Part shown: positions 32,703 through 44,769 of the stretch, piece after piece
How the letters are laid out: each line of letters opens with the position of its first letter
How positions within the stretch are numbered: the stretch's first letter is position 1
Source of the DNA: Neostapfia colusana
Lineage: Eukaryota; Streptophyta; Magnoliopsida; Poales; Poaceae
Length of the DNA: 64,000 bases
Direction of reading: 5' to 3'
Assembly (NCBI GenBank): GCA_030760725.1
Contig: JASWHV010000008.1
Span: 29,112,720 to 29,176,719 of the forward strand
Program-made: the position numbers and the translations under genes
Notes under the pieces: generated by a model
The model's input: the letters and a program-made list of their open reading frames with translations, nothing else
What the model was told of the DNA's origin: nothing
The model's database searches: none

Positions 32703-33026
32703 TGTTAGTTAAATACCTGTGGCTTAGTTGTTTTCATTTTCAATGTCTGTTTATTTACGTTGAAGAGCTCCATGCACGTCTGTTGTGCGGAGCGCGTCGT
32801 GCGTGCGCATGGGGCGCAGTACGCGGCCACGTTCTGTGAATGGCGCAGTTTTAGGAGGCCACGAAGGCCGGTTCAAGTCGTAGTTTGTTTCCCTCATATC
32901 TATGTTAATGAAAAAGAAGAAAACGTCGCCAGTTGCACGCGACACAAAAAATTCCATTCTCTGCATCGTTTGTCTGCTTGACCTGTGAGCTCGCCGCCGG
33001 CACTTCGCCGTGGTAGAGGTCCAACA
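32703..33026 (+). repeat. 3' LTR of the copia element
   Basis: 324 bp partner of 28042-28368, followed by the duplication CCCAC. Confidence 0.92.
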
Positions 33027-33031
33027 CCCAC

Positions 33032-33661
33032 TGCTGCTGCTACCCGCCAGCAGCCTGTGGGGGCTGTCGCGTCGCCCCTTCCAGTCCGTTTCAGGGAGAT
33101 TTCCTGCTGACGTGCAATCCAATAGCCCAGCTCCGAAATCGACATGGCTTCCTAATTTAACATGGAATTGTAACATCCGCTACAATAACACATCAGGTAG
33201 AGCATCCCGCTCCAGCCTCCCACGCTGAGCACTACGCCAACTTTGACATAGCGTTTGGTGCACCGTGCGACTGGTTTTAGTTGGCAATAAGGATCAAGTA
33301 AATGGTCATGAAATCTAATCAGTAGGGTCTGCAGCAGCTATGGGATGCAGCCCTGAAAGCAAGCGGACAGCTACAGTATGCCTCTTCCCTCCCCGTTTTG
33401 TTCTCGTTCGTGGATGACATCGTGGTAGGGGGCGGTTTCGTTGGCGCGAACTGGCTGAAGGCAGCGCTCAGGCGGCAGCGCGGGCGAGGGTCAAGTCGAA
33501 GCACGCGGCGTCACTTCTTTCATGCTCAAATTTCTATGTAAAATTCAACAAACTATATGACATTTAAAGGCAAAATTCATTTTGACCATGGGGCATGTGC
33601 ACCATGGAAGGTGAACCTGGCTTCCCTAGTGCCCGAGGCGACCCTTCCCCTCCCAGGCGCC
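33032..33661. other. Unassigned GC-moderate sequence
   Basis: Right continuation of the DNA interrupted by the hAT and copia elements. A plus-strand open stretch at about 33330-33510 (LQQLWDAALKASGQ, then FVDDIVVGGGFVGANWLK) has no in-frame ATG close by and matches no family I can name. The rest shows no feature. Confidence 0.4.
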
Positions 33662-33778
33662 ATGGGGTCCATGGCAGAGCTCAAGGAGAAGCACGTGGCG
33701 GCCACGGCCTCGGTCTAACTCCCTGAGCGATCCCCGAGCGGCTCCGGCAGAGGCTTGAGATGCTCCTCAACACCGACG
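33662..33778 (+). pseudogene. Fragment resembling exon 1 of a heterotrimeric G-protein beta subunit
   Basis: ATG at 33662 or 33671 opens a frame reading MAELKEKHVAATASV, which I recognise as the N-terminus of plant G-beta (AGB1/RGB1 type), the coiled-coil part that pairs with G-gamma. A stop follows at once. Shifting frame recovers NSL near 33718 and RLRQRLEMLLNTD at 33739-33777, the continuation of the same exon. GGTGAGG after ACCGACG looks like the original donor site of intron 1. No WD40 repeats follow; instead the gypsy LTR begins at 33839. It is therefore a truncated, frameshifted gene fragment, either captured by a transposon or the stump of a lost gene. Confidence 0.65.
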
Positions 33779-33838
33779 GTGAGGCCTATATATCCTCCTC
33801 TTCCTCGTCCACTTCACCAGGGAGCTCGAGAGGGATTT

Positions 33839-34122
33839 TGTTAGGTTGGCTCCGTGGATTGGCAAGATAGGGATTGGCGAGGTAGGGAAGGGAGGAAGAT
33901 TGGGGAAGAACCGAGCCGGACTTCGAGAGAGGAAGGGTCAAGTTCAGCTGTTTGGTTACAACGCAAGGGGTTCTCTTCTCTAGTCTCCCCTTTTATAAGT
34001 CCACCATACACACGTTACGCACGCGTCCAACACGACCCAGAGATGCGGGTGTTTGGCCTCCTGGGCTGAATCCCGTGGCGAGGCCCGAATACTTCAGTAG
34101 ATACGGAGGGAGCCTGCGTGAC
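33839..34122 (-). repeat. 3' LTR of the outer gypsy element
   Basis: About 284 bp. The inner end is fixed only by loss of similarity to 50567-50831 near GCGTGAC, and no clear polypurine tract adjoins it, so this limit may be off by tens of bases. Confidence 0.7.
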
Positions 34123-35446
34123 CCAAAGCAGGAGCGCGTGGGAAGGACTGGCAGGGCTGATCGGCATTCTCCCAGGTAGAGAGCTCCTCAGGCATGTGAA
34201 GACCACTTGACAAGTACTTGTTGAATAGTTGAGCCGCCTTGAGAAATTTGCCGCCACTACAAAATGCGTTCCGGAATCTGTAATGAGAAGTTACTGTCTG
34301 GAAGAGAAGGGCTGACCTGTGGCGGACGGCGACGAGCCTCTTTGAGCAGAGAGACATGTCCAGCTTGTAGGCAACCAAACCGATACGATCAGTAATCTTG
34401 AATGGCCCAAAGAATTTGAACGCCAGCTTTTGAGAAGAGCGTCGCGATAACAAGGACTGCACATATGGCTGTAGCTTAACATAGACCCAATCACCCACGG
34501 TGAAGGTGCGTTTGGACCTGTTTTTGTCAGCTTGGCTCTTCATGCGTTGTTGAGCCCGAAGAATATGTTGTCGGACCAAGTTGGTCATAAGTGTTCTTTC
34601 TTGAAGCCAAGTGTTGAGGTCTTGATTGGAGCAGCGGTTATCAGGAGAGATACCCAGGACATTTGGCTGGCAGCCATAGAGAACCTCGAATGGAGACTTT
34701 CCCAGTGATGAGTGGGTGCTTGTATTGTACCAAAACTCGGCTAAAGAAAGCCATTTGATCTATTTGGAAGGACAAGAGTGTATGAAGCACCGAAGGAAGG
34801 TTTCAAGGCACTGGTTGACCCTCTGTATTTGGCCATCAGATTGTGGGTGGTAGGAAGAGCTCATTCTCAGCTGAACACCTGCAGTCTGAAACAGTTCGCG
34901 CCAGAACTTGCTTGTAAAGACAGGGTCGCGGTCCAAGATGATCACTGTCGTCATGCCATGCAATTTATAGATGTGGTCAATGAAGGCGCGGGCAACTGTT
35001 GATGCGGAATACGAGTGATGTAGGGGAATGAAGTGACCATATCAGGAAAATTTATCCACGATGACAAGTATGCAGTTCGCATGACCGGAGGGTAGAAGGC
35101 CTTCGATGAAATCCATTGATATAGTCACCATGAAGATGAAGGCACTTCCAGTGGTTGCAGAAGGCCGGGGTAGCGGGCTCTGTCTAGTTTGGCCTGCTGG
35201 CAGATGGAGCAGGTTGCCAAGAATGTCGACATAGAGGATTTGAGTCCCTTCCAGGTCAACAACTGCTTGATGCGGCGTAAGGTAACTGGGAGGCCTGAGT
35301 GACCCCCGATGGCACTGTCGTGAAGAGAAGATATGATCTGTTGCTGCAGTTCAGGCTTGTTTTCAACCCGAATTCGCCCTTTGTAATGAAGAATACAGTT
35401 GTTCAGAGAAAAAACTGGGATTGCATCCTTGTTAGCTGATAAGGAT
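34094..35446 (-). pseudogene. Outer gypsy element: integrase and C-terminal tail
   Basis: Read right to left: the integrase zinc-binding domain with HDSAIGGHSGLPVTLRRIKQ and CSICQQAKLDRARYPGLLQPL (35125-35446), a broken catalytic core with TTVIILDRDPVFTSKFWRELF and MSSSYHPQSDGQIQRVNQCLE (34760-34963), and the C-terminal region with RTFTVGDWVYVKLQPYVQ, LAFKFFGPFKI and a short chromodomain-like end with FPRAPALGHAGS (34094-34588), which runs about 29 bases into the LTR. Stops separate the blocks (near 35040 and 34750). Confidence 0.88.
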
Positions 35447-37238
35447 TGTAAAAGTCCCAAAATTTGTCAATGAAAAACTTGAATGATGAATAAAGTTGGG
35501 TTTCAAATTCAAGAAATGGGACTTACAAAAATTTTCTAAAACATGATGATACACATGGATGTCCAACCAACCGAGCTCGAATACTCCTTTGAGATGTTTT
35601 CAGTCAAGGTTGAATTAAAAACCCCATGTGAAAGTTGTCATGTGCAAGAAGATATGTTAAATTCCACTTTTGAATTCAAATGTTCACTTAAATGCAAAGG
35701 TGACCATTTCAAAAAGAGGATGCAAAATGTGGTTGTAAACATTCCATTTGTGGCATCCAAATTAACAGTTTGAATTCATATTTGAATTCTTCAGGTCCAA
35801 ATTGAGAGGAATGCAAAATTTGAGAAAATTTGGATGTACTTTGATATTCATGTCAAAGAGTCTTTTGAATTTCATCAGAATTTGAATTCAAATTCGAACC
35901 TGAGGTAAACATTTTCAATTCCCCAAATGGATCACAAATTTGAGCTCCTCATGACTGAATTTTGCAATATGCCAAATTTGAGATATTTTTGGAGAGAAAA
36001 GAAGTGGGACCCATTTGTCATTGAGAGGAGAAGACTTACACCCGAAATCTCTGTCTCTCTGCTTGCACTCGAACACACCGAAGTAGCCCCAGGCGCCACC
36101 GAGGCTCGACGCAGAGGACACCTCCTTGCTCTCTTCTCGCACTGGCGACCTGATTGGCGTTTCTATCCCTTCTCAACGTGACCTTTTTCCTCACTAACCA
36201 AAGTCTCGGTACACTGCTTCGCTCTCGAGCAAACACAGGACACTACCATTGCCGCCGCTTCGGTCTCGATTGGGAGCCAGCGATTTCATGCGTGCAAGGC
36301 TTCAACCAGCAGCAAAATGGCACCGGCAGTCCATCCGTGACCTCCTCGACGCACAGCTGCTCGAGTTTGAGCCTTCCCAACCCTAGAACGGCCTCTTCGT
36401 GCGGCGACCTAAAACAACCAGAACTGAGGCTCATGTGGACAGCTCGCACCGAAGACTTTCACGACTGAGCAAGGGAACTCAGAGACGCGCCGGAACATCA
36501 CGATGCTCCTCCTCGAAGTTCAGCTCAAGCCGTGCACCATAGCTCGAGAATTTTGAGTTTTTCTCTCGGACGGGGAAAAACCTACCGCAGGTAAGCCTCT
36601 GTGAAATTGGGGCTCAAACTTCATTTAGGCTTCATCATTCTGGGCATACATGAGCTAGACGGGGTAGGGAACATTTTTCCTTCGGAGACCTAGCTTAGAA
36701 CCGGATAGTTGCAGCAAATTTCAAGGTTCCCGATCGATGGCCATGGCGGGAACCACCGGGCACACGGTGGGAACCTACCTAGAGCCATTTCCGATCAAAG
36801 TCCCATCCACGTCGAGCATGCCCATGACTCACTGTTGCTTTAGGACCAAAAGCTCTTGGGTTTGGGGTGTTGGGATGGAGCTCGACGTCGCCGGAGTGGA
36901 AACCGAGCCGCCGCACATAGAACGAGGGTTTGGAGTCGTTGCCGGCCTCCGGTGAGCGCGGGGACGTGTTCCTCATGGTAGAATTTGGGCTAGCGGTGAG
37001 TTTCAGGCTGGGAGTCCGCCGGAAACGGGAGTCCCGAGGAGCGCCGCCGCTGCCGACGAGAACGGAGGCGCGCGCGGGAAAGGAGCTCGGGAGGAAGAAG
37101 AAATCGCCGGTCCCACCGGTCAGTGACAGTTAGTTGTAACCCGGGATCTGCTGTGGCTACTTGATCTTTTGTGACTACGTCCGAAATTTCTCTAGACCGC
37201 GGTGTGGCTTCACTGAGGAACCGCCACGTCACCCCTGG

Positions 37239-38095
37239 CGATGTGTACAGGGTTCTCGATCTTCCAAAAGGTTCTGATAACTTTCGATTTGGTGGAGACT
37301 TGACACAAATCGATCCGGCTTCCGAACAACACGTTCTGAACCCTGCAATCACAGCACCACGTCTCCTCAGGTTATCAACCGATATTGCGCGGTTGACCTC
37401 ACCAAGAAGGCTAATCCTTGACTGCGAATCTAAGAACACAATCAAGAACAAGAAAGAATGCAACCAAATTGCTGAAAGATATGAAGCACTCAAGTTGGGG
37501 TCTCACAAACCGATGAACGGCGAAATTGTTCTTGACAGAATAATCTAAGCAAAACCTAGCTGTTTCTGACAGTGGCTAGGGGTTATAAAGGAGGTGAAGG
37601 ACGACCAGGGGGGTGCTGGGGTCGTGAACTAACCCTAAGACACGTACATAATGGACTTGGACTCGATACAAGACCCAATGGCCCAACTAGGTGATGCAAC
37701 ACCCTGACAGACTCTAAACTTTATATTTTTTCGAAGTTCCCCGTCGACTCCGAGTGAATTTTGACGTGGGGCCAGTTCCATTGGAGAGTTTATCCTCTCA
37801 GATTTCCGTGCATATGTAGAACGTCAAAAACGGAGTCCGTATGCCTCCTGTGCATCCATTTTAAGGTGGACTGCTCCTAGGCCCGAGTTGGACTCGAGTT
37901 TGAGTTGGGCTCGGTCTCTAACTTCTTGTTGTCGTATTTTCTGGTCCTCCACGCCTCCAAACCCCTCTCCATGTATCTCTATGTCCTCTCCATGGTTCCT
38001 CTAAATTTAATTGTCGTGCTCGAGCTCTAGTAATTGGACCTTGCATGTCTACCATGTGAGTGCTGTGTATATCTGCAGGAGTGATGTCCACATCA
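37239..38095 (-). repeat. 3' LTR of the CRM-like element
   Basis: 857 bp, partner 43914-44769. It holds the last about 58 codons of the polyprotein (minus strand, 38095 to 37918). Confidence 0.9.
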
Positions 38096-41000
38096 TCCTC
38101 CCCCTCTTGCATTGGAGTCGTCCTCGACTCAAGCTCATCTTCTTCTCCCAAATATGGCCTCAAATCTGAAATGTTAAAGATGGTACTAACCCCAAACTCA
38201 GGAGGCAACTCAAGTTTATATGCATTATCATTAATCTTCTCAAGTATTTTAAAAGGACCATCAGCTCTAGGCATCAATTTAGACTTTCTCAGTTCTGGAA
38301 ATATATCCTTTCTCAAGTGTAACCAAACTAAATCACCCGGTTCAAGTCTAACTTCCTGCCTACCTTTACTACCAGCAATTCTATATTTTTCATTCATCTT
38401 TTCAATATTTTGTTTAGTGGTCTCATGAGTTTTCAAAATAAAATCAGCACGTTCCTTTGCATCATTATGAGTTCTCTCACTAGTAGGTAAAGGCAAGATA
38501 TCAATAGGAGCACGAGGATTGAATCCATACACTACCCGAAAAGGACTTACCTTGGTGGTAGAATGTGTTGCCCGATTATACGCAAACTCCACATGTGGCA
38601 AACATTCTTCCCACATCTTTAAATTTTTCTTCAAAACAGCTCTCAACATGGTGCCCAAAGTGCGGTTCACTACTTCTGTTTGGCCATCAGTTTGTGGGTG
38701 ACATGTTGTAGAGAACAACAGTTTTGTACCCAACTTGTTCCATAGGGTGCGCCAAAAGTGACTCAAAAATTTAGCATCACGATCTGAAACAATAGTAGAA
38801 GGCATACCATGCAAGCGAACAATCTCTTTGAAAAAAAGGTCAGCAATATGTACAGCATCATCACTTTTCTGACACGGTATAAAATATGCCATCTTAGAAA
38901 AACGATCCACCACAACAAAAATGTTGTCTCTCCCCCTCTTAGTCCTAGGCAATCCTAAAACAAAGTCCATAGAGATATCCGCCCAAGGAATGGAAGGAGT
39001 GGGAAGACGCATGTATAAACCATGTGGATTCAAACGGGACTTAGCTTTCTGACATGTGGTGCAGCGAGCCACAAACCGCTCTACATCTCTTCTCATCTTT
39101 GGCCAAAAGAAATGTGTGCCCATAACATCCTCCGTCTTCTTTTCGCCAAAATGGCCCATCAAACCTCCACCATGTGCCTCCTGTAATAACAAAAGATGAA
39201 TGGAACCAACTGGAATGCATAGGCGGTTAGCTCTAAACAAGAATCCATCATCCAGTACAAATTTATTCCAGGTATGACCTTTTCTACAATGCAGCAACAC
39301 ATCTTTAAAATCAGCATCAAGAGCATATTGTTCTTTAATTGATTCAAGTCTAAAAGTTCGACAATCAAGTTGGGACAGCATATTATATCGTCTAGACAAT
39401 GCATCAACGATCAAATTATTCTTCCCTTTCTTATGTTTAATGACATAAGGAAAAGACTCAATAAATTCAATCCATTTTGCATGTCTACGATTCAGATTAT
39501 TTTGAGAACGAATATGCTTTAGCGATTCATGATCAGAATGAATAACAAATTCTTTAGGCCAAAAATAATGACGCCATGTCTCTAAGCATCGTACGAGAGC
39601 ATAAAATTCTTTATCATATGTGGAGTAATTTAGGACAGGACCATTAAGTTTTTCACTAAAGTATGCAACCGGTTTACCACCTTACAGTAAGACACCACCA
39701 ATGCCAACTCCACTAGCATCACATTCAAGTTCAAAAATCTTACTAAAATCAGAAAGTTGTAGCAATAGTGTGTGTGTAAACTTGTCCTTCAAGGTGTTAA
39801 AGGACTCCTCTTGTGCTTTCCCCCAATGGAACACCACACCTTTCTTAGTCAACTCATGCAATGGGGCAGCAATAGTGCTAAAATACTTGATGAAACGTCG
39901 GTAGAAACCTGCAAGACCAAGAAAACTCCTTACCTGTGTGATGGCTTGAGGTATTGGCTAGCTCTTGATCGCTTGAATTTTCATCTCATCCACCTCAATT
40001 CCCAATGGAGTCACAACATAGCCAAGAAAGGAAACTCGATTCGTACAAAAGATGCACTTCTCAAGGTTACCAAATAAACGTGCATCTCTCAAAGCATTAA
40101 AAACAACACGTAAATGATCCATACTTTCATCCAATGACTTGATATAAATCAATATATCATCAAAGTAAACCACCACAAATTTTCCAATAAAAGCTCTCAA
40201 GACCTCATTCATCAAACGCATGAATGTACTTGGTGCATTAGTTAAACCAAAAGGCATTACTAACCACTCATACAACCCAAATTTGGTTTTGAAAGATGTT
40301 TTCCGTTCATCTCCCAATTTCATTCTTATTTGGTGGTAACCACTACGCAAGTCAATCTTAGTGAAAATTATAGAACCACACAACTCATCAAGCATGTCGT
40401 CTAGCCTAGGAATAGGATGATGATACCTTATAGTAATATTGTTCATGGCTCTACAATCAACACACATACGCCAAGTACCATCTTTCTTAGGAACCAAAAG
40501 TACAGGAACATCACAAGGACTAAGTCTTTCACGTACATACCCACGGTCCAAAAGGTATTGGATTTGCCGTTGAATTTCCTTAGTCTCCTCGGGGTTGGTC
40601 CTATATGCAGCATGGTTTGGCGAAATTGCACCTGGAATCAAATCAATTTGATGTTCAATCCCTCTCAAAGGTGGAAGTCCCGGGGGTATCTCAGCTGAAA
40701 AATATCCTCATACTCTTGCAACAAGTTAGTAACTGCTGGAGGCAAAGACCTAGCAATATCATCAATGGAGAACAAAACTTGTTTGTACACCAATGCACAA
40801 CAAATATCATGATCGGAAATTTCAGCAAGGTCTGATTTTGTAGCAAGCATTACACGACCCTTCAATTTAATTCCCTCAGTCTTAGAATTAGGTATAGATC
40901 TCTCATTATTTGGTGGTAACACAGAATTAATGACTTGTTGATTTTCTGATTTAGAACTACTAGAAATTCCAGCTCTCTCCCTATCAGCTTGTACAATCTC

Positions 41001-41999
41001 AGCAGGAGTCAAAGGTAGCGAAGTAATTTTCTTTCCTTTATGCATAAAAGTATATTTATTACTTCTATCATGGTGCAAAGCATCCTTATCATATTCCCAA
41101 GGTCGACCCAATAAAAGTGAACACGCTTGCATGGGTACCACATCACAATCAACGGAATCAACATATGTACCAATGGAAAACGGAATTCTGCAAGTTTGTG
41201 TTACCTTAGCTCTTCCAGAATCATTCAACCATTGAATATAGTACGGATGTGGGTGTGGTCGTGTATTCAAGCTAAGCTTCTTGACCAATTCAGAACTCAC
41301 CAAGTTGTTGCAACTTCCTCCATCAATGATGACACGTGCTCGCCGGTTCTTGATGACAAAGAAAATCTGAAACAAATTATGGCGTTGTAATCTATCAAGT
41401 TGTTGTACCTGTGTGTTCAACACCCGCTGCACAATGATGTTCATGTAGGCTGATGTGTCTTCACTCCCAAAAACATGTCCCTCATCATTGTCCGTGGCAG
41501 CTTCATCATCATTGTTGTCTTCGACATCGGAGGTGCTGATGTATCGTCCCTCTTCTGTAGCCACGTATGCCCACTGACTAAGACAATCTTTTTGCACATG
41601 ATCAAGACCATGGCAGAGGTGGCACAGAATGTCGGAAGTGTGTCCTGTTGAAGCAACGGATGAAGCACTTTTGGCGGGTACCTGCATGGAATTTTTACCC
41701 GAATCCACAGGTTGTGCAGGTGGTGGTTTCGGTGCTGCTGAAACATTGTTGCTGCTAGAAGGAAGCTTGGCTGCTGGTTTTGGTGAAAGGGCATCAAAAC
41801 GGAATGACTTGGACGCCCCCGAAGATGTTGTCGTGCGTGGAGTGTAGGAGGCACCGCTGCTGCTCTTGTTCTTTTGTTGACGACCCTGTAACTCCTTTTC
41901 TGCAAGCATAGCAAGCTGGAACAACTGGTTGACAGTATTAAATTCCTTATAATCAACGATATCCTGTATCTCACGTCTCAACCCCCATAGAAACGACAA
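37918..41999 (-). pseudogene. CRM-like element: protease, RT, RNase H and integrase
   Basis: Right to left: end of gag with a CCHC-like CHLCHGLDHVQKDC and an aspartic-protease region with VIIDGGSCNNLVSSELV (40665-41999); RT with RMCVDCRAMNNIT, IDLRSGYHQIRM and FVVVYFDDILIYIKS (39958-40668, overlapping by a frameshift); an RNase H stretch broken by stops (39415-39957); and a 498-codon open frame (37918-39414) with zinc-binding HGGGLMGHFGEKKT...CTTCQKAKSR, catalytic ISMDFVLGLPRTKRGRDN, VSDRDAKFLSHFWRTLW and CHPQTDGQTEVVNRTL, then GDLVWLHLRKDIFP, NISDLRPYL and a tail with GPITRARARQLN. The last about 58 codons lie inside the LTR. The integrase part alone is intact; the polyprotein is not. Confidence 0.9.
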
Positions 42000-42808
42000 A
42001 TTTTATCTTCATTGTCCTCTACTACCCCACATCGTATCATACCCTTTTGAAGCTCCGCATAATAATCTTGGACAAAATTATTTCCCTGCTCTAAGCATTG
42101 CAATTTCTTTCGTAAATCATGTTGGTAGGATGGAGGAACAAAACGATTACGCATAGCTTCTTTTAAACGTTCCCATGTATCAGGTTGTAAGCGTGTGGTA
42201 CCTAGTTCATTCCACCATATTATAGCAAAATCCTTAAGCTCACTAGTGGCTTGTCGAACTCTATATTGTTCAGGAACAAGGTGAGAATTAAATTTCTGTT
42301 CAACCGTCATTTCTCAATCAAGATATGCCTCAGCATCATAAGCACCAGAAAATAAAGGTATGGAAAATTTAACTTTAGCAAAAGGGTCATCAAGAGGGCG
42401 GTTATTGTTACCACGCATGTTGTTTCCTACCACACCATGAGTGTTTTGACGAAGGCGTTGACGTAGATGTACATTCTACGCAGCACGTATATCCACCTCT
42501 CCATTGACATCACACAACACGTCTTCTTCTTCTTCAAAGTTGTTGTGGTGGGTAGCATCATTGCTGAATAGTAGGTGGGTCTCCATATCATCAATCCTTC
42601 CAACTAGCAAGTTTAAGCGTTTGTCCAACCTCTCAAGGGTGTGGGGTATTCTCTGTTCAGCAAGACAATCTTTTACCCCTTGTGTGATTGCTTCCTTAAC
42701 AGACTTCATTATTTGTTCTATGTAACCCTTCATCTCACTTTTAAAAACACACTTCGTAGGATCAACATGATCTGACATTGTTAGCAAGAATAATATGGAA
42801 AACAACAA
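41978..42808 (-). pseudogene. CRM-like element: gag
   Basis: A start region (42476-42808) with MSDHVDPTKCVFKSEMKG and a predicted coiled-coil LERLDKRLNLLVGRIDDMET, a short interrupted stretch (stop near 42313), then 41978-42310 with the gag core TVEQKFNSHLVPEQYRVRQA, FAIIWWNEL and QHDLRKKLQCLEQG, which is the retrotransposon_gag family. It is joined by a frameshift near 41990 to the zinc-knuckle part listed with pol. Confidence 0.85.
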
Positions 42809-43913
42809 GATTATCCCTATTAACTACTACGCAATGATGGTGGAACTCACAAAGCAATGGGTCGAGTCTTACCAAGCTCTTACAAGTTTCTTACCACAAC
42901 AAGGCAAAGGATACCTGGACGACGTGATTCAGCGATTGCAAGGGTCAAAAACTTGTGCTGTTTGAAAGGATGAATGTGGAGTTTGGATGGCCAAATATAT
43001 GTGAGTAGCACACAATTCAATAACAAATAGTAATGCTGAATAGATGTCCAAATACTTGTCCTAGTTGCTGGCCTACTCGTGTCTTATCCCGGATGTTATG
43101 AACAAGACAACAATAAGTATGAATGATAAGGACAATAATTGAGCAGGAACAATTGCACCACAAGGCAAAATAACACACCCAAGTTTTGATATTTGTGCTC
43201 CTCTTCACAAATTTTCTTTTCTATATTTTTTCTTTGATTTTTTTATATTTGCCGTGAAATCAGGAGCACTAATATACACGTCGCACAAATTTTCAGCTCA
43301 CTTGAAAAAAGAAGATGTGGACAACAGAAATTCAATATGTTTCTTTATGATTATTGTTGAGCCTTTAGATGCCAAATAATCAATCTTCCAAAGTGAATCT
43401 GGACAATGTAATTTAACCCAATGTCAAGGTTATGGCTGTTTTAAGACAGCACCACAGGATTATGTTTTTGGTGGAGCTGAATTGAAAACGGTGGTGAGAA
43501 AAAAATTGGATATGATGGTGACAACGTGTGGGATGGTGTGCATATATCAAGGAGGGTAAACTCACGTAATATGTGATGAAAACTGAAGAACAAGGATAAC
43601 CCTAGCACAATGAATAGTTATGATGATCGATCTGATAACGATTGTGGCAGCTAGGGTTTTGATGGAATGCAGCAGATGGAATAACAAAGTAGGAACAAAA
43701 CACGATTAAACCAGCAACAAACACGAACTAGGACACAAATTCAACACTACGGACTCCAAAACAGAATTGTGCAAAAGGCTAAACCTGGTCTGGGATGGGG
43801 AAACCTATGACTATAATTTTTTTGGCTTTTTCGTGGACGATAGGACGAGTTCAAGATAAACAAAACTAGGGGAAGGCGAACCTGACGGTGCACCTAAAGC
43901 TCTGATTACCACT
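42809..43913 (-). other. 5' leader of the CRM-like element
   Basis: About 1.1 kb, AT-rich, between the gag start and the primer binding site. No coding frame or repeat was recognised. Confidence 0.6.
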
Positions 43914-44769
43914 TGATGTGTACAGGGGTCCTGATCTTCCGAAAGGTTCTGATAACTCTCGATTTGGTGGAGACTTGACACAAATCGATCCGGCTTCCGA
44001 ACAACATGTTCTGAACCCTGCAATCGCAGCACCACGTCTCCTCAGGTTATCAACCGATATTGCGCGGTTGACCTTGCCAAGAAGGCTAATCCTTGCCTAC
44101 GAATCCAAGAACACAAGCAAGAACAAGAAAGAATGCAACCAAATTGCTGAAAGATATGAAGCACTCAAGTTGGGGTCTCACAAACCGATGAACGGTGAAA
44201 CTGTTCTTGACAGAATAATCTAAGCAAAACCTAGCTGTTTGTGACGGCGGCTAGGGGGTATAAAGGAGGTGGAGGACGACCAGGGGGTGCTGGGGTCGTG
44301 ATCTAACCCTATGACACGTACATAATGGACTTGGACTCGATACAAGGCCCAATGGCCCAACTAGGTGATGCAACGCCCTGACAGACTCTAAACTTTATAT
44401 TGTTTCGAAGTTTCCCGTCGACTCCGAGGAAATTTTGACGTGGGGCCAGTTCCATTGGAAAGTTTATCCTCTCAGCTTTCCGTGCATATGTAGAACGTCA
44501 AAAACAGAGTCCATATGCCTCCTGTGCATCCATTTTAAGGTGGAATGCTCCTGGACCCGAGTTGGACTCGAGTTTGAGTTGGGCTCGGTCTCTAACTTCT
44601 TGTTGTCGTATTTTCTGGTCCTCCACGCCTCCAAACCCCTCTTCATGTATCTCCATGTCCTCTCCATGGTTTCTCTAAATTCAATTATCGTGCTCGAGCT
44701 CTAGTAATTGGACATTGCATGTCTACCATGTGAGTGTTGTGTATATCTGCAGGAGTGATGTCCACATCA
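43914..44769 (-). repeat. 5' LTR of the CRM-like element
   Basis: 856 bp, partner of 37239-38095, followed directly by CCTGG. Confidence 0.9.

Larger units (their letters stand above)
28042..33026 (+). mobile_element. Ty1/copia LTR retrotransposon, nearly complete, frame-broken
   Basis: 4985 bp between direct LTRs (28042-28368 and 32703-33026), both starting TGTTAGTTAAATACC and ending GTCCAACA, with a perfect 5-bp duplication CCCAC (28037-28041, 33027-33031). A degenerate PBS-like TGGCATCTGAG starts at 28371 and a purine-rich AGGAGGAGATT lies at 32691-32701. Domain order on the plus strand is gag, protease, integrase, RT, RNase H, which is the copia order. Confidence 0.93.
37239..44769 (-). 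mobile_element. Ty3/gypsy chromovirus, CRM-like, 7.5 kb (innermost element of the second nest)
   Basis: LTRs 37239-38095 (857 bp) and 43914-44769 (856 bp) are highly similar and both end ATGTCCACATCA. A perfect 5-bp duplication CCTGG flanks the element (37234-37238, 44770-44774). Next to the left LTR, TCCTCCCCCTCTT is the complement of a polypurine tract. Next to the right LTR, GCTCTGATTACCA is the complement of a primer site of the form TGGTAATCAGAGC. Gag and pol remnants fill the middle on the minus strand. The integrase resembles that of cereal centromeric retrotransposons, and its frame continues into the 3' LTR. Confidence 0.9.
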
